A stretch of DNA of 6,373 bases from assembly GCA_019310865.1 (NCBI GenBank), contig JAFDDL010000219.1, positions 1-6,373 on the forward strand, in the 5' to 3' direction. The notes beneath the pieces are model-generated. The model was not told the origin of the DNA. It saw nothing but the letters and a program-made list of their open reading frames with translations, and searched no databases. Positions 1 to 6,371 of this stretch are shown here, in pieces. This stretch comes from Deltaproteobacteria bacterium (GTDB lineage Bacteria; Desulfobacterota; Desulfobacteria; Desulfobacterales; JAFDDL01). Made by a program: the position numbers and the translations under genes. Numbering within the stretch: position 1 is the first letter of the stretch; the number at the start of each line of letters is the position of its first letter.

Positions 1-43
1 TGAATTTGTTCTTTATCGACCATTCAATTATTTTTTCAATCAT
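1..43 (-). CDS. cusA: CusA/CzcA-type heavy-metal RND efflux pump, N-terminal fragment (cut by window edge)
   Basis: Only the first 14 codons are in the window, reading MIEKIIEWSIKNKF from an ATG at 43-41; the gene continues beyond the left edge. This opening is very typical of heavy-metal RND (HME-RND) inner-membrane pumps of the CusA/CzcA family, where a short amphipathic helix precedes the first transmembrane segment. A good ribosome binding site (AAGGA on the minus strand, 56-52) lies 8 nt upstream of the ATG. The gene follows the CusB-type adaptor gene by 48 nt on the same strand, the expected position in a cusCBA operon. The pump would export monovalent copper/silver or divalent zinc/cobalt/cadmium, driven by protons; the metal-selecting residues lie outside the window, so specificity cannot be read. 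The identification rests on 14 residues plus context. Confidence 0.82.
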   Translation of the reverse strand, partial: MIEKIIEWSIKNKF

Positions 44-51
44 TGCTCAAT

Positions 52-56
52 TCCTT
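52..56 (-). promoter_or_regulatory. Ribosome binding site of cusA
   Basis: Minus-strand AAGGA, 8 nt before the ATG at 43-41. It supports this start for the truncated cusA gene. It begins directly after the U-tract of the upstream hairpin (57-93), so the hairpin leaves it free. Confidence 0.7.
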
Positions 57-93
57 AAAAAAGATTCACAGATTCGGCGAACCTTTGAATCTT
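57..93 (-). terminator. Terminator-like hairpin with U-tract inside the operon, between cusB and cusA
   Basis: Read on the minus strand, AAGATTCA (93-86) pairs perfectly with TGAATCTT (68-61). After one A.G mismatch, AGGTTC (84-79) pairs with GAATCT (75-70) with one G.U wobble, closing on a 3-nt GCC loop. This makes about 14 base pairs, and a run of six U (62-57) overlaps the end of the stem and continues past it. The stem begins inside the cusB stop codon (94-92), and the cusA ribosome binding site follows at once. The shape is that of an intrinsic terminator, but the stem is AT-rich and the U-run short, so partial read-through (attenuation) or an mRNA-stabilising role is more likely than full termination, since cusA needs this transcript unless it has its own promoter. 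Confidence 0.55.
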
Positions 94-1588
94 ATTCTTT
101 TTCCATATCGTTGAAAAAACCTTCTGTCTCGTCTGACACATTAAAAAAATCATCCTTCGTCTCGACGGATTCCGGTTTCGCCCGTTTGGCTTCCATCATC
201 TTCGCAATGGCTTCTTTCAGCTTTGACTCCGAATCGAGCATGAATTGTCCGGAGGTGACGATGATCTCACCGGGTGCCAGGCCGGTGAGAACCTGGACCA
301 TTCTCCCGTCCATCGAAAGGCCAAGGCTTACATCTCTGGGAGTGAATTTGTTGTTCTCTCTTTGGACGAACACGACGTTTCGCTCGCCCGAGCGTATGAC
401 CGCTTCCGATGGGATAGCAAGACCGTCTCCCTTATTGGACGTTCTAATCCGAACATCGGCATACATGTCCGGTTTGAGGGAAAGATCCGGATTGTCAAAT
501 TCCAGCCGAACCACCACATCCCGCGTTTTGGCCTGAAGATAGGGGTAGATGTATGAAATTTTTCCGCTGAACGATTTTCCCGGCAGATAAGGAAACGTCA
601 TTTCCGCCTGCTGCCCCATTTCCACCCAGGGTAGCTCATATTCATAAATATGCACTTCCACCCAAACCCGTGACAGGTCGGCAATCCGATACGTTGTGGT
701 GCCGGCTTTGACGTAACTGCCCTGTTCCGCATTTTTCATGGTCACGACACCCCGAAACGGGGAGCGTATGGTCAGAGTCTTTCTGACCTGGCCGGATTTT
801 TCAATTCGGCGGATTTCACGTTTGGGCATGTCGAAGTATTCAAGCCGCCGGCGGGCGGACGAAAGGAGTCGAGTTCTGGTTGCCTCACCAAGTCTGCGGC
901 GTGCGCTGCCAAAGGCCGCCAGATACTCTTCCTGGGCGCTCACCAGCTCAGGCGAATAAATATCAAAGAGGGGTTCGCCTTTTTCCAACAGCTTTCCGGT
1001 AAAATCGGCATGAATTTTTTCGATCCATCCGCTGACCTTGGTGTTGATCTGAGCCGTTCGGGTTTCATCATACGTCACATGTCCATATGTGCGGATGGTT
1101 CGGGTCAAAGGGATTTTTTCTACCTTTGCCGTACGGATACCCATATTTTGCTGGGTAACCGGATCGATGGATACCGCCACACCACCAATCAACTCATTCT
1201 CATAGACCGGAACGAGATCCATCCCCATGGCGCTCTTTCCCGGTTTGTCATAAATTTCCATCGGGTTCATGGGTGCTCGCCAGTAGGCGATATTCTTTTC
1301 AGAAGGCGCATCGGCACGACTCGTTTCCAGCGCATCTCGCTTGGGGGTCAGTTTCATTGCGCAGATGGGGCAATTGCCCGGCTCTTCCTGGATAATCCAC
1401 GGATGCATTCCGCAGGTCCAGAGCGTTTTTTGCTCTCCGGTTGTTTCATCGGTTACCGTAACGCTATGGGGGCGATGATACCCGAGAAGATATGCTGCAC
1501 CGACCGTTATCGTAACGGTGACAATGGCCGACACAATTGCCACAAAAAACACCAATAAAAATTTTCTGTTTGTATTTTCTTCTTTCAT
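92..1588 (-). CDS. cusB: CusB-type periplasmic adaptor (membrane fusion protein) of a heavy-metal RND efflux system, with N-terminal metal-binding motifs
   Basis: This 498-residue adaptor links the inner-membrane RND pump to the outer-membrane channel and probably hands metal to the pump. Residues 10-36 form a hydrophobic N-terminal anchor or uncleaved signal. Then come two metal-binding segments. One is a heavy-metal-binding domain with Cys59, Met61, His62, Cys73, Cys76 and Met78 (pattern CGMHP ... CPICAM). The other is the methionine motif typical of CusB N-termini (about 102-129: YWRAPMNP ... DKPGKSAMGMDLVPVY, with Met107, Met110, Met121, Met123). The usual adaptor core follows: beta-barrel and lipoyl-like halves around a helical hairpin (about 210-265), then the membrane-proximal C-terminal part. 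The ATG at 1588 is chosen because AAGGAG lies 7 nt upstream; a TTG 21 nt earlier has no such site. It is 40 nt downstream of the channel gene, so co-transcribed. Copper/silver is favoured by the motifs, but zinc is not excluded. Confidence 0.93.
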   Translation of the reverse strand: MKEENTNRKFLLVFFVAIVSAIVTVTITVGAAYLLGYHRPHSVTVTDETTGEQKTLWTCGMHPWIIQEEPGNCPICAMKLTPKRDALETSRADAPSEKNIAYWRAPMNPMEIYDKPGKSAMGMDLVPVYENELIGGVAVSIDPVTQQNMGIRTAKVEKIPLTRTIRTYGHVTYDETRTAQINTKVSGWIEKIHADFTGKLLEKGEPLFDIYSPELVSAQEEYLAAFGSARRRLGEATRTRLLSSARRRLEYFDMPKREIRRIEKSGQVRKTLTIRSPFRGVVTMKNAEQGSYVKAGTTTYRIADLSRVWVEVHIYEYELPWVEMGQQAEMTFPYLPGKSFSGKISYIYPYLQAKTRDVVVRLEFDNPDLSLKPDMYADVRIRTSNKGDGLAIPSEAVIRSGERNVVFVQRENNKFTPRDVSLGLSMDGRMVQVLTGLAPGEIIVTSGQFMLDSESKLKEAIAKMMEAKRAKPESVETKDDFFNVSDETEGFFNDMEKE

Positions 1589-1595
1589 GAAGCCT

Positions 1596-1601
1596 CTCCT
1601 T
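1596..1601 (-). promoter_or_regulatory. Ribosome binding site of cusB
   Basis: Minus-strand AAGGAG with 7 nt before the ATG at 1588-1586. It decides the start of the adaptor gene against an in-frame TTG at 1609, which lies upstream of this site. Confidence 0.8.
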
Positions 1602-1628
1602 GTAAACAAGTGATGCCCAGATTTTCCT

Positions 1629-3005
1629 CTAATACGTGGGTTCCAGGCGCTTAATTGCCTTCACCTCGCGCCCGATCAGCCGGCCCAGGCGTGCCTGATT
1701 CTTTCCAAAATCGGCCTGCGCCCGGGCCAATGCCAGTTGGTAGGTGTACCAAAGCGACTGCGTTTCTATAAAGTCGGGAAAACTGGATTTTCTTTCCAGA
1801 AACCAGGTCTCGCTTGCGTCTATTGCCGCTTCAGCATCAGGAATCAGCTCATTGCTGTAGAGCTCCATGATGCGGCGTAAATTATCCAAGCGAAAATAAA
1901 GAGAGCGAATTTGGGATCGAATTTTATTTACCTTGTCGGATTTAGCCGCCTTGGCGGCTGTCATGGCCGTCCTCGCTTTATTCAGCCGTCCCTTGTTTTT
2001 CCCGGACCAAAGCGGGATTGTAACACCGAACTGGAGGCCCAAAGCATCATCGCCCGAATTGGGCGGCCTATTGGGACCATCCGGGTTGCCAATGGCCGAA
2101 TAAAAAAGCCCCAATTTAAAATTTGGGCGATTTTCATAGCGGGCCAAAGACATTTTCGCTGACATTTTTTCCACCTGCGCCTCAGCGACACGGATATCTT
2201 CCTGGTGTGATTCAGCCAGCCGATACATCTCTTCAAGGCTTAAGGTTGCGTTCTGAGGGGCTGGTTTTTCCAGTACACCGATTGGGGCATCCGTCGGCCG
2301 GTTCAGCAGGCTGTTGAGCTTGGCGACTTCGGTCGTTTCCATATCCTCGAGAAGAACCACATCTTTGCGAAGTTCGGCATCCCGCGAGTGGGCCCACACA
2401 ACCCCGACAAATGCCACTCGATCCTGGGCATAGGCGGCTTCGGTCGTTTCGATCAGGTGCTTGAGCAGCTCGGCCTGCTGCTCCGCAGACGCCACGGCCT
2501 CTCGAATATACATAATCTCGTGGAAAGATTCTTTTACGGACACCACGACATCTTTCACCATCTTGTCTAGCTTAAACCGAAATATCTTTGCATCTGCCTG
2601 GGCCACCTTTCCAGCTGTGGTGAGTTTTCCCGGATAGGGTATTTTCTGTGACAAAGTGACCTGCCAGTCCTGGGGGCCTAAACGCGTCTCAATGGGTTTC
2701 GGAAAGTAAGTAACCATGAGCTCGGGATCCGGATAGCCCTCGACAATCCGACGGCTTTCCAAAACAGACAACCATTTTTGATGGGCCTCTTGAATACCCG
2801 GATTGTTTTCAAGGGCATAAGTCTCAAGATCCGACAAGGTTATCTTCTCGCTGATCCTTGCTTCGAGCAAAGAAGCTTCTCTTTCAGTGGCATACAGCTG
2901 GGACGGAAGCCATACGGCTATCGCCAGAACGATCAGGGAGAGCCCTAAAAACCGACCTTCTGATTTCCAGGCAGGGTATGCGGATTTGGTTCGTTTTTCA
3001 TTCAT
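1629..3005 (-). CDS. TolC-family outer-membrane channel of a heavy-metal RND efflux system (CusC/CzcC-like)
   Basis: This 458-residue protein would form the trimeric outer-membrane exit duct of the tripartite pump. It has a long basic n-region, a hydrophobic stretch at about 19-34 and a plausible signal peptidase I site after LYA (residue 39). The mature part has the layout of an outer-membrane efflux protein: two repeats of long amphipathic helices rich in Ala, Glu and Lys, separated by short beta segments such as WQVTLSQKIPYPGK and LQFGVTIPLWSGKNKG. A Pro/Gly/Asn-rich stretch (NPDGPNRPPNSGDD) fits a surface loop. No lipobox cysteine is seen near the N-terminus, unlike E. coli CusC, which is a lipoprotein. 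The ATG at 3005 has GAGG 6 nt upstream, and no in-frame Met follows before the signal peptide. It is the first gene of the minus-strand operon, behind a sigma-54 promoter. The family is clear; the exact subfamily is less so. Confidence 0.9.
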   Translation of the reverse strand: MNEKRTKSAYPAWKSEGRFLGLSLIVLAIAVWLPSQLYATEREASLLEARISEKITLSDLETYALENNPGIQEAHQKWLSVLESRRIVEGYPDPELMVTYFPKPIETRLGPQDWQVTLSQKIPYPGKLTTAGKVAQADAKIFRFKLDKMVKDVVVSVKESFHEIMYIREAVASAEQQAELLKHLIETTEAAYAQDRVAFVGVVWAHSRDAELRKDVVLLEDMETTEVAKLNSLLNRPTDAPIGVLEKPAPQNATLSLEEMYRLAESHQEDIRVAEAQVEKMSAKMSLARYENRPNFKLGLFYSAIGNPDGPNRPPNSGDDALGLQFGVTIPLWSGKNKGRLNKARTAMTAAKAAKSDKVNKIRSQIRSLYFRLDNLRRIMELYSNELIPDAEAAIDASETWFLERKSSFPDFIETQSLWYTYQLALARAQADFGKNQARLGRLIGREVKAIKRLEPTY

Positions 3006-3023
3006 GGGTCACCTCGTTGGGTA

Positions 3024-3052
3024 TCCGATGCGATTTTGAAGGCCCCATCGGA
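3024..3052 (-). repeat. Inverted repeat (possible leader hairpin) in the 5' untranslated region of the efflux operon
   Basis: TCCGATG (3024-3030) and CATCGGA (3046-3052) are a perfect 7-bp inverted repeat around a 15-nt loop. In the transcript predicted to start near 3062, this hairpin would form about 10 nt from the 5' end and finish 8 nt before the Shine-Dalgarno sequence GAGG (3015-3012), so it does not cover the ribosome binding site. It could protect the 5' end of the mRNA or be a protein-binding site on DNA. A 7-bp repeat may also be chance. Confidence 0.35.
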
Positions 3053-3072
3053 CATTGTGTGGTTTTTATCAA

Positions 3073-3088
3073 AGCAAAACCAGTGCCA
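3073..3088 (-). promoter_or_regulatory. Sigma-54 (RpoN) -24/-12 promoter of the efflux operon
   Basis: On the minus strand 3088-3073 reads TGGCACTGGTTTTGCT. It matches the sigma-54 consensus TGGCACRNNNNTTGCW at every defined base except R, with the essential GG and GC at the correct 10-nt separation. Placing C3074 at -12 predicts transcription from about 3062, giving a leader of about 57 nt before the channel-gene ATG at 3005. A sigma-54 activator is encoded in the same window (5016-6371), and two candidate activator sites lie at suitable upstream distances. Such a close match in the only divergent intergenic region is unlikely to be chance. Confidence 0.85.
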
Positions 3089-3149
3089 AGAATCTAACTG
3101 CCTGTTATTTTAACACTTCTTGTTTCATTCTGCCGTTTCAGTAAAAGTC

Positions 3150-3166
3150 TGCGCAAATAATGCGCG
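3150..3166. promoter_or_regulatory. Candidate upstream activating site 1 for the NtrC-type regulator
   Basis: TGCGCAAATAATGCGCG contains a perfect inverted repeat, GCGCA-N5-TGCGC, within 17 bp, the size and symmetry usual for NtrC-family dimer sites. Its centre (3158) is about 96 bp upstream of the start of transcription predicted from the sigma-54 promoter. It shares TGCGCAAAT with site 2. That the neighbouring response regulator binds here is inference from position and symmetry. Confidence 0.6.
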
Positions 3167-3193
3167 CCCTGAGACCTTAAAAAAAGGGGAAAA

Positions 3194-3210
3194 TGCGCAA
3201 ATTGTTTGCA
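3194..3210. promoter_or_regulatory. Candidate upstream activating site 2 for the NtrC-type regulator
   Basis: TGCGCAAATTGTTTGCA repeats the 9-mer TGCGCAAAT of site 1 and is a weaker 17-bp palindrome (TGCGCA against TGCAAA as the complement of the right arm, 4 of 6 matching). Its centre (3202) is 44 bp from that of site 1, close to four helical turns, and about 140 bp upstream of the predicted efflux-operon start. It is also 49 bp upstream of the kinase ATG, so binding here could affect kinase expression as well. Confidence 0.5.
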
Positions 3211-3258
3211 ACTGGGGATGAGTGATGATAAAAAAATCTTAAATCGCTTTCAACTGAA

Positions 3259-5007
3259 ATGGGGTTTTCTATGCGAATTTTCAACTACAAACGGTTGTAT
3301 CTTCCGGCCCTATCCATCGTTACGGCGGTGATCTTGATGCTGGTGCTGATCAGTATTTCCACCTACCGGAATCTGGATCGTGACAAACGAAAGGCCATGG
3401 CCTCCCTGTATCGTGAGGGGATGGGAATGATTCGATCCCTGGAAGCCGGTACACGTGTGGGGGTGATCACGGCAGACGGGAAAGATTCCGTTGGAATTCT
3501 CATCCGGGAATCAGCGAAAAATGAAAATATTGCCCATATCTACCTAGTGGATTCAAAGGGCAATATCGCTCATCACTCGGACCCGTCTCAAATCGGCAAG
3601 CGGGCGCCCTGGCAGGTTCAGTTCAGTCGCCCCGATCAGGTTTTCAAACGAATTACGGAGCGCCCTCAAGATCCTCGGGTTTTTGAACTGGTAAAAAAAT
3701 TCTCTTCAAATATCCATGACGAAGCGGCATATCGGCAAAATGTCATCCCCCCCAAGTCCGGAGCCGTATTCCATAAGCATCCTCAGGGTATCCTCATACT
3801 CGGGTTAAAAATGACTGAAATTGATGAAGCCCACAAGGCCGACTTGCATCATGCGATCATCATGGCGGCCATTATGGTGGCGCTCGGCTCCGGCGCCCTG
3901 TTTTTCATATTTGTCATTCAAAATTATTACCTGGTCGACAAAACACTGAAAGAAACCCAGGACTATACGCGTCAGGTGATCGCTCACATGGCCAATGGGC
4001 TGATCAGTATCAACTCTGCCGGCGAAGTTGCGTCCTATAACCACCTGGCCCTGGAGCTTCTTGGCCTGGATGAAAAATATGTTCAGGGCATGGCGCTGCA
4101 GAAGATCATGGATTTTGATGCCTCGGGAATTTCAGAAACCCTGACGGGTTGCCGTCCTGTCCTTGACAGGGAGATCCGCTATCGCCTGAATACCGGCGAG
4201 GAGATTCCCCTCTCCTTGAGTATCACCCCGATTATAGTCGACAAAGACCAGTGCAGCGGCGCCGTGATTTTACTGCGTGATTTGAGAGAGATCAAACGAC
4301 TCCAGGACAAGGTTCGCCGATCCGAAAAGTTGGCTGCCATCGGAAAACTGGCTGCCGGTGTCGCCCATGAGATCCGAAATCCACTGAGTTCCATCAGAGG
4401 CTTTGCGCAGTTTCTGCGCCATGCCCTGAAAGACAAGCCTGAAGAAAGCGAATATGCGGCTGTCATGGTAAGAGAGGTTGATCGAATCAACCGCGTGGTA
4501 ACAGATCTTCTGACCTATGCTCGGCCCTTGTCAGTGGAAAGGATCGAAGTCGATCTTCAGGACTTGGTGGCCCATACGGTCAAGCTTGTAACAGCCGATG
4601 CCCAAAGCAAAGAAGTCAGGGTTCACCAGAAAATGCGTGGCAATTTGAAAAAACTGTGGCTTGACGCCAACCAGATAACCCAGGCGCTTTTGAACCTTCT
4701 CTTAAATGCCCTGCAGGCGGTGCCAAGCGGAGGCAATATTGAAATCGGCGCCGACCTGGTGAAATACGGAGAACATCTTCATGTGTGGGTGGAAGATGAT
4801 GGGGCCGGCATACCGCTTGAGCACAGAGATAAGGTGCTGGATCCGTTTTTCACAACCCGAAAAAAAGGCACGGGCCTGGGGCTCGCCATTGTGCATAAGA
4901 TTATGGAAAATCACCATGGCGATATCTACATAGAAAGTCCGGCTCCTGGGAACAGCAAAGGTACAAGAATATCCCTTCTTTTCCCGTTATCAATTAATAA
5001 AGGATGA
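3259..5007 (+). CDS. ZraS-like membrane sensor histidine kinase with periplasmic sensor and PAS domain
   Basis: This 582-residue inner-membrane kinase should sense a periplasmic signal and phosphorylate the downstream regulator. Order: TM1 (about 13-34), periplasmic sensor (about 35-198), TM2 (199-220), cytoplasmic PAS (about 235-348), dimerisation domain with H-box AHEIRNPL and phospho-acceptor His370, then the ATPase domain with N-box Asn483, G1 box DDGAGIP (513-519), F-box DPFFTTRK (528-535) and G2 box KGTGLGLAIV (536-545). The sensor resembles E. coli ZraS, as recalled from memory, in IRSLEAGTRVGV after TM1 and HHSDP near residue 105. It has no cysteine but several histidines (105, 106, 153, 172, 174, 192, 197, 198) as possible metal ligands. 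ZraS, as I recall it, is about 465 residues; the PAS domain explains the extra length. An ATG at 3271 is a possible alternative start; neither has a strong ribosome binding site. The stop at 5005-5007 adjoins the regulator gene. The ligand is unproven: zinc, copper or silver. Confidence 0.92.
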   Translation: MGFSMRIFNYKRLYLPALSIVTAVILMLVLISISTYRNLDRDKRKAMASLYREGMGMIRSLEAGTRVGVITADGKDSVGILIRESAKNENIAHIYLVDSKGNIAHHSDPSQIGKRAPWQVQFSRPDQVFKRITERPQDPRVFELVKKFSSNIHDEAAYRQNVIPPKSGAVFHKHPQGILILGLKMTEIDEAHKADLHHAIIMAAIMVALGSGALFFIFVIQNYYLVDKTLKETQDYTRQVIAHMANGLISINSAGEVASYNHLALELLGLDEKYVQGMALQKIMDFDASGISETLTGCRPVLDREIRYRLNTGEEIPLSLSITPIIVDKDQCSGAVILLRDLREIKRLQDKVRRSEKLAAIGKLAAGVAHEIRNPLSSIRGFAQFLRHALKDKPEESEYAAVMVREVDRINRVVTDLLTYARPLSVERIEVDLQDLVAHTVKLVTADAQSKEVRVHQKMRGNLKKLWLDANQITQALLNLLLNALQAVPSGGNIEIGADLVKYGEHLHVWVEDDGAGIPLEHRDKVLDPFFTTRKKGTGLGLAIVHKIMENHHGDIYIESPAPGNSKGTRISLLFPLSINKG

Positions 5008-5015
5008 AAGATAAA

Positions 5016-6371
5016 ATGAAACCCAAAATACTAGTCGTCGACGATGAAAGCGCTCACCGGAAAATGATTGAAACGGTTCTTTCCAGTGAGGGCTACGAGA
5101 TACACCATGCCGAAGACGGCCTGGTGGCCGTTGAGGCTGTTGAGCAGCGGTTTTACGATCTGATACTTATGGACATCCACATGAGCCGGATGGATGGAAT
5201 TGAAGCCTTGAAGCGCATCATGGAAATCAGCCCGAATATTCATATCGTGATTATGACGGCGTATGCTTCGATCGATACCGCGGTTGACGCCTTGAAATCC
5301 GGCGCCCATGACTACCTGATTAAACCCCTGGATATTGATGAAGTTAAAATCCTGGTAAAAAAGGCCTTGCACCACCGTCGAGTGGAGCAGGAAAATCGAT
5401 TTCTAAAGGAACGCCTGGACGATCATCTTAATTTCCAAAACATTATCGGCCAGAGTCGACCCATGCGCAAACTGTTCGAGACTATCAGCCTGGTGGCGCC
5501 CTCCGAGGCCACGGTACTCATTACCGGAGAAAGCGGCACCGGTAAGGAACTCATCGCCAACGCCATTCATGAAAACAGTCTCCGAAGCAATCAACCCTTT
5601 ATCAAGGTCAATTGCGCTGCTTTGCCTGAAACCTTGCTGGAAAGTGAACTTTTCGGACATGAGAAAGGGGCCTTTACCGGTGCCGTCGCCCGAAAGCAGG
5701 GCCGCTTCCAATTGGCTGACAAGGCCTCCATCTTTCTGGATGAAATCGGGGAGATGTCATTGACGACCCAGGTCAAAATTCTCCGGGTGCTCCAGGAACA
5801 GGAGTTCGAGCCGGTGGGCGGCGCCCAGACACTCAAGGTGGATATCCGGGTGGTCGCAGCCACCAATAAGGATCTTGCGCAGGAAATAACGGCTGGACGG
5901 TTTCGTGAAGACCTGTTTTACCGGCTCAATGTGGTCACGCTTCATGTGCCCCCCCTCAGGAAACGGCGTGAGGACATACCCTCGCTGGCCGATTTTTTTC
6001 TTAAACGGTATGCCGAAAAAAACCGCCGACTGATCAAGGGTTTCTCACCCAGGGCTATGGATCTTCTCATGCGCCATTTATGGCCGGGAAACGTTCGGGA
6101 GCTGGAAAACGTAGTGGAACGGGCTGTGATTCTGGCCCGGGAAGATACGATTACACCGGCGGAATTTCCCGGAACGATTAGAGATCTGGACATTGATGAG
6201 GAACATACAGATATTGATTTGAAGCCCGGCAGGTCCCTCAAGGATATCGAGCGGCAGATGATTATTCGAACGCTGGAAGATACCGGGGGTAACCGAACAC
6301 ATGCCGCTGAAATACTGGGCATCAGCCGCAGGACCATCCAGTTGAAGCTCAAGGAATATGGCATCAACTAA
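5016..6371 (+). CDS. NtrC-family sigma-54-dependent response regulator (receiver, AAA+, Fis-type HTH)
   Basis: This 451-residue regulator (numbered from 5016) activates sigma-54 promoters once phosphorylated. The receiver (about 4-118) has acidic residues Asp9 and Asp10, phospho-acceptor Asp53 in LILMDIHM, Thr81 and Lys103. The AAA+ domain (about 142-365) has Walker A GESGTGK (171-177), the sigma-54-contacting GAFTGA loop (218-223), Walker B FLDE (Asp242, Glu243), and arginines Arg297 and Arg303 in REDLFYR. A Fis-type helix-turn-helix ends the protein (GGNRTHAAEILGISRRTIQ). All key residues are present, so it should be active. An ATG at 5004 overlaps the kinase stop as ATGA, but the AAGGA sequence (5000-5004) abuts it with no spacer; that sequence is 11 nt before the ATG at 5016, which also gives the usual short lead MKPKILVVDDE. 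Either start implies co-translation with the kinase. It is probably the ZraR-like partner of that kinase, and its likely target is the sigma-54 promoter of the efflux operon. Confidence 0.93.
   Translation: MKPKILVVDDESAHRKMIETVLSSEGYEIHHAEDGLVAVEAVEQRFYDLILMDIHMSRMDGIEALKRIMEISPNIHIVIMTAYASIDTAVDALKSGAHDYLIKPLDIDEVKILVKKALHHRRVEQENRFLKERLDDHLNFQNIIGQSRPMRKLFETISLVAPSEATVLITGESGTGKELIANAIHENSLRSNQPFIKVNCAALPETLLESELFGHEKGAFTGAVARKQGRFQLADKASIFLDEIGEMSLTTQVKILRVLQEQEFEPVGGAQTLKVDIRVVAATNKDLAQEITAGRFREDLFYRLNVVTLHVPPLRKRREDIPSLADFFLKRYAEKNRRLIKGFSPRAMDLLMRHLWPGNVRELENVVERAVILAREDTITPAEFPGTIRDLDIDEEHTDIDLKPGRSLKDIERQMIIRTLEDTGGNRTHAAEILGISRRTIQLKLKEYGIN

Noticed and set aside
6..536. Open reading frame of 176 codons on the plus strand opposite the 3' part of cusB
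   Set aside because: It lies antisense to a well-supported gene, has no recognisable domain and a Ser/Arg-rich shadow-like composition.
1010..1558. Open reading frame of 182 codons on the plus strand opposite the cusB start region
   Set aside because: The opposite strand encodes the conserved metal-binding modules and anchor of cusB; this frame shows no family resemblance and no ribosome binding site that would favour it.
1589..1628. Terminator or promoter between the channel and adaptor genes
   Set aside because: The 40-nt gap has no stem-loop or promoter-like pair that I can see; only the ribosome binding site of cusB.
3091..3149. IHF site between the sigma-54 promoter and the activator sites
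   Set aside because: IHF often helps looping at such promoters and the stretch is AT-rich, but no good match to WATCAANNNNTTR was found on either strand.
3206..3234. Possible sigma-70 promoter for the kinase gene (TTGCAA, 17-nt spacer, TAAAAA)
   Set aside because: Each hexamer matches only 4 of 6 consensus bases in an AT-rich stretch, and the -35 part overlaps activator site 2; too weak to list as a feature.
5004..5018. Regulator start at 5004 (ATGA overlap with the kinase stop)
   Set aside because: The overlap is attractive for coupling, but the only Shine-Dalgarno-like sequence directly abuts this ATG, so 5016 is preferred; not excluded.
5942..6367. Open reading frame of 141 codons on the minus strand inside the regulator gene
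   Set aside because: It is antisense to the conserved AAA+ and Fis-type HTH coding region; its Ser/Arg-rich translation is typical of a shadow frame.
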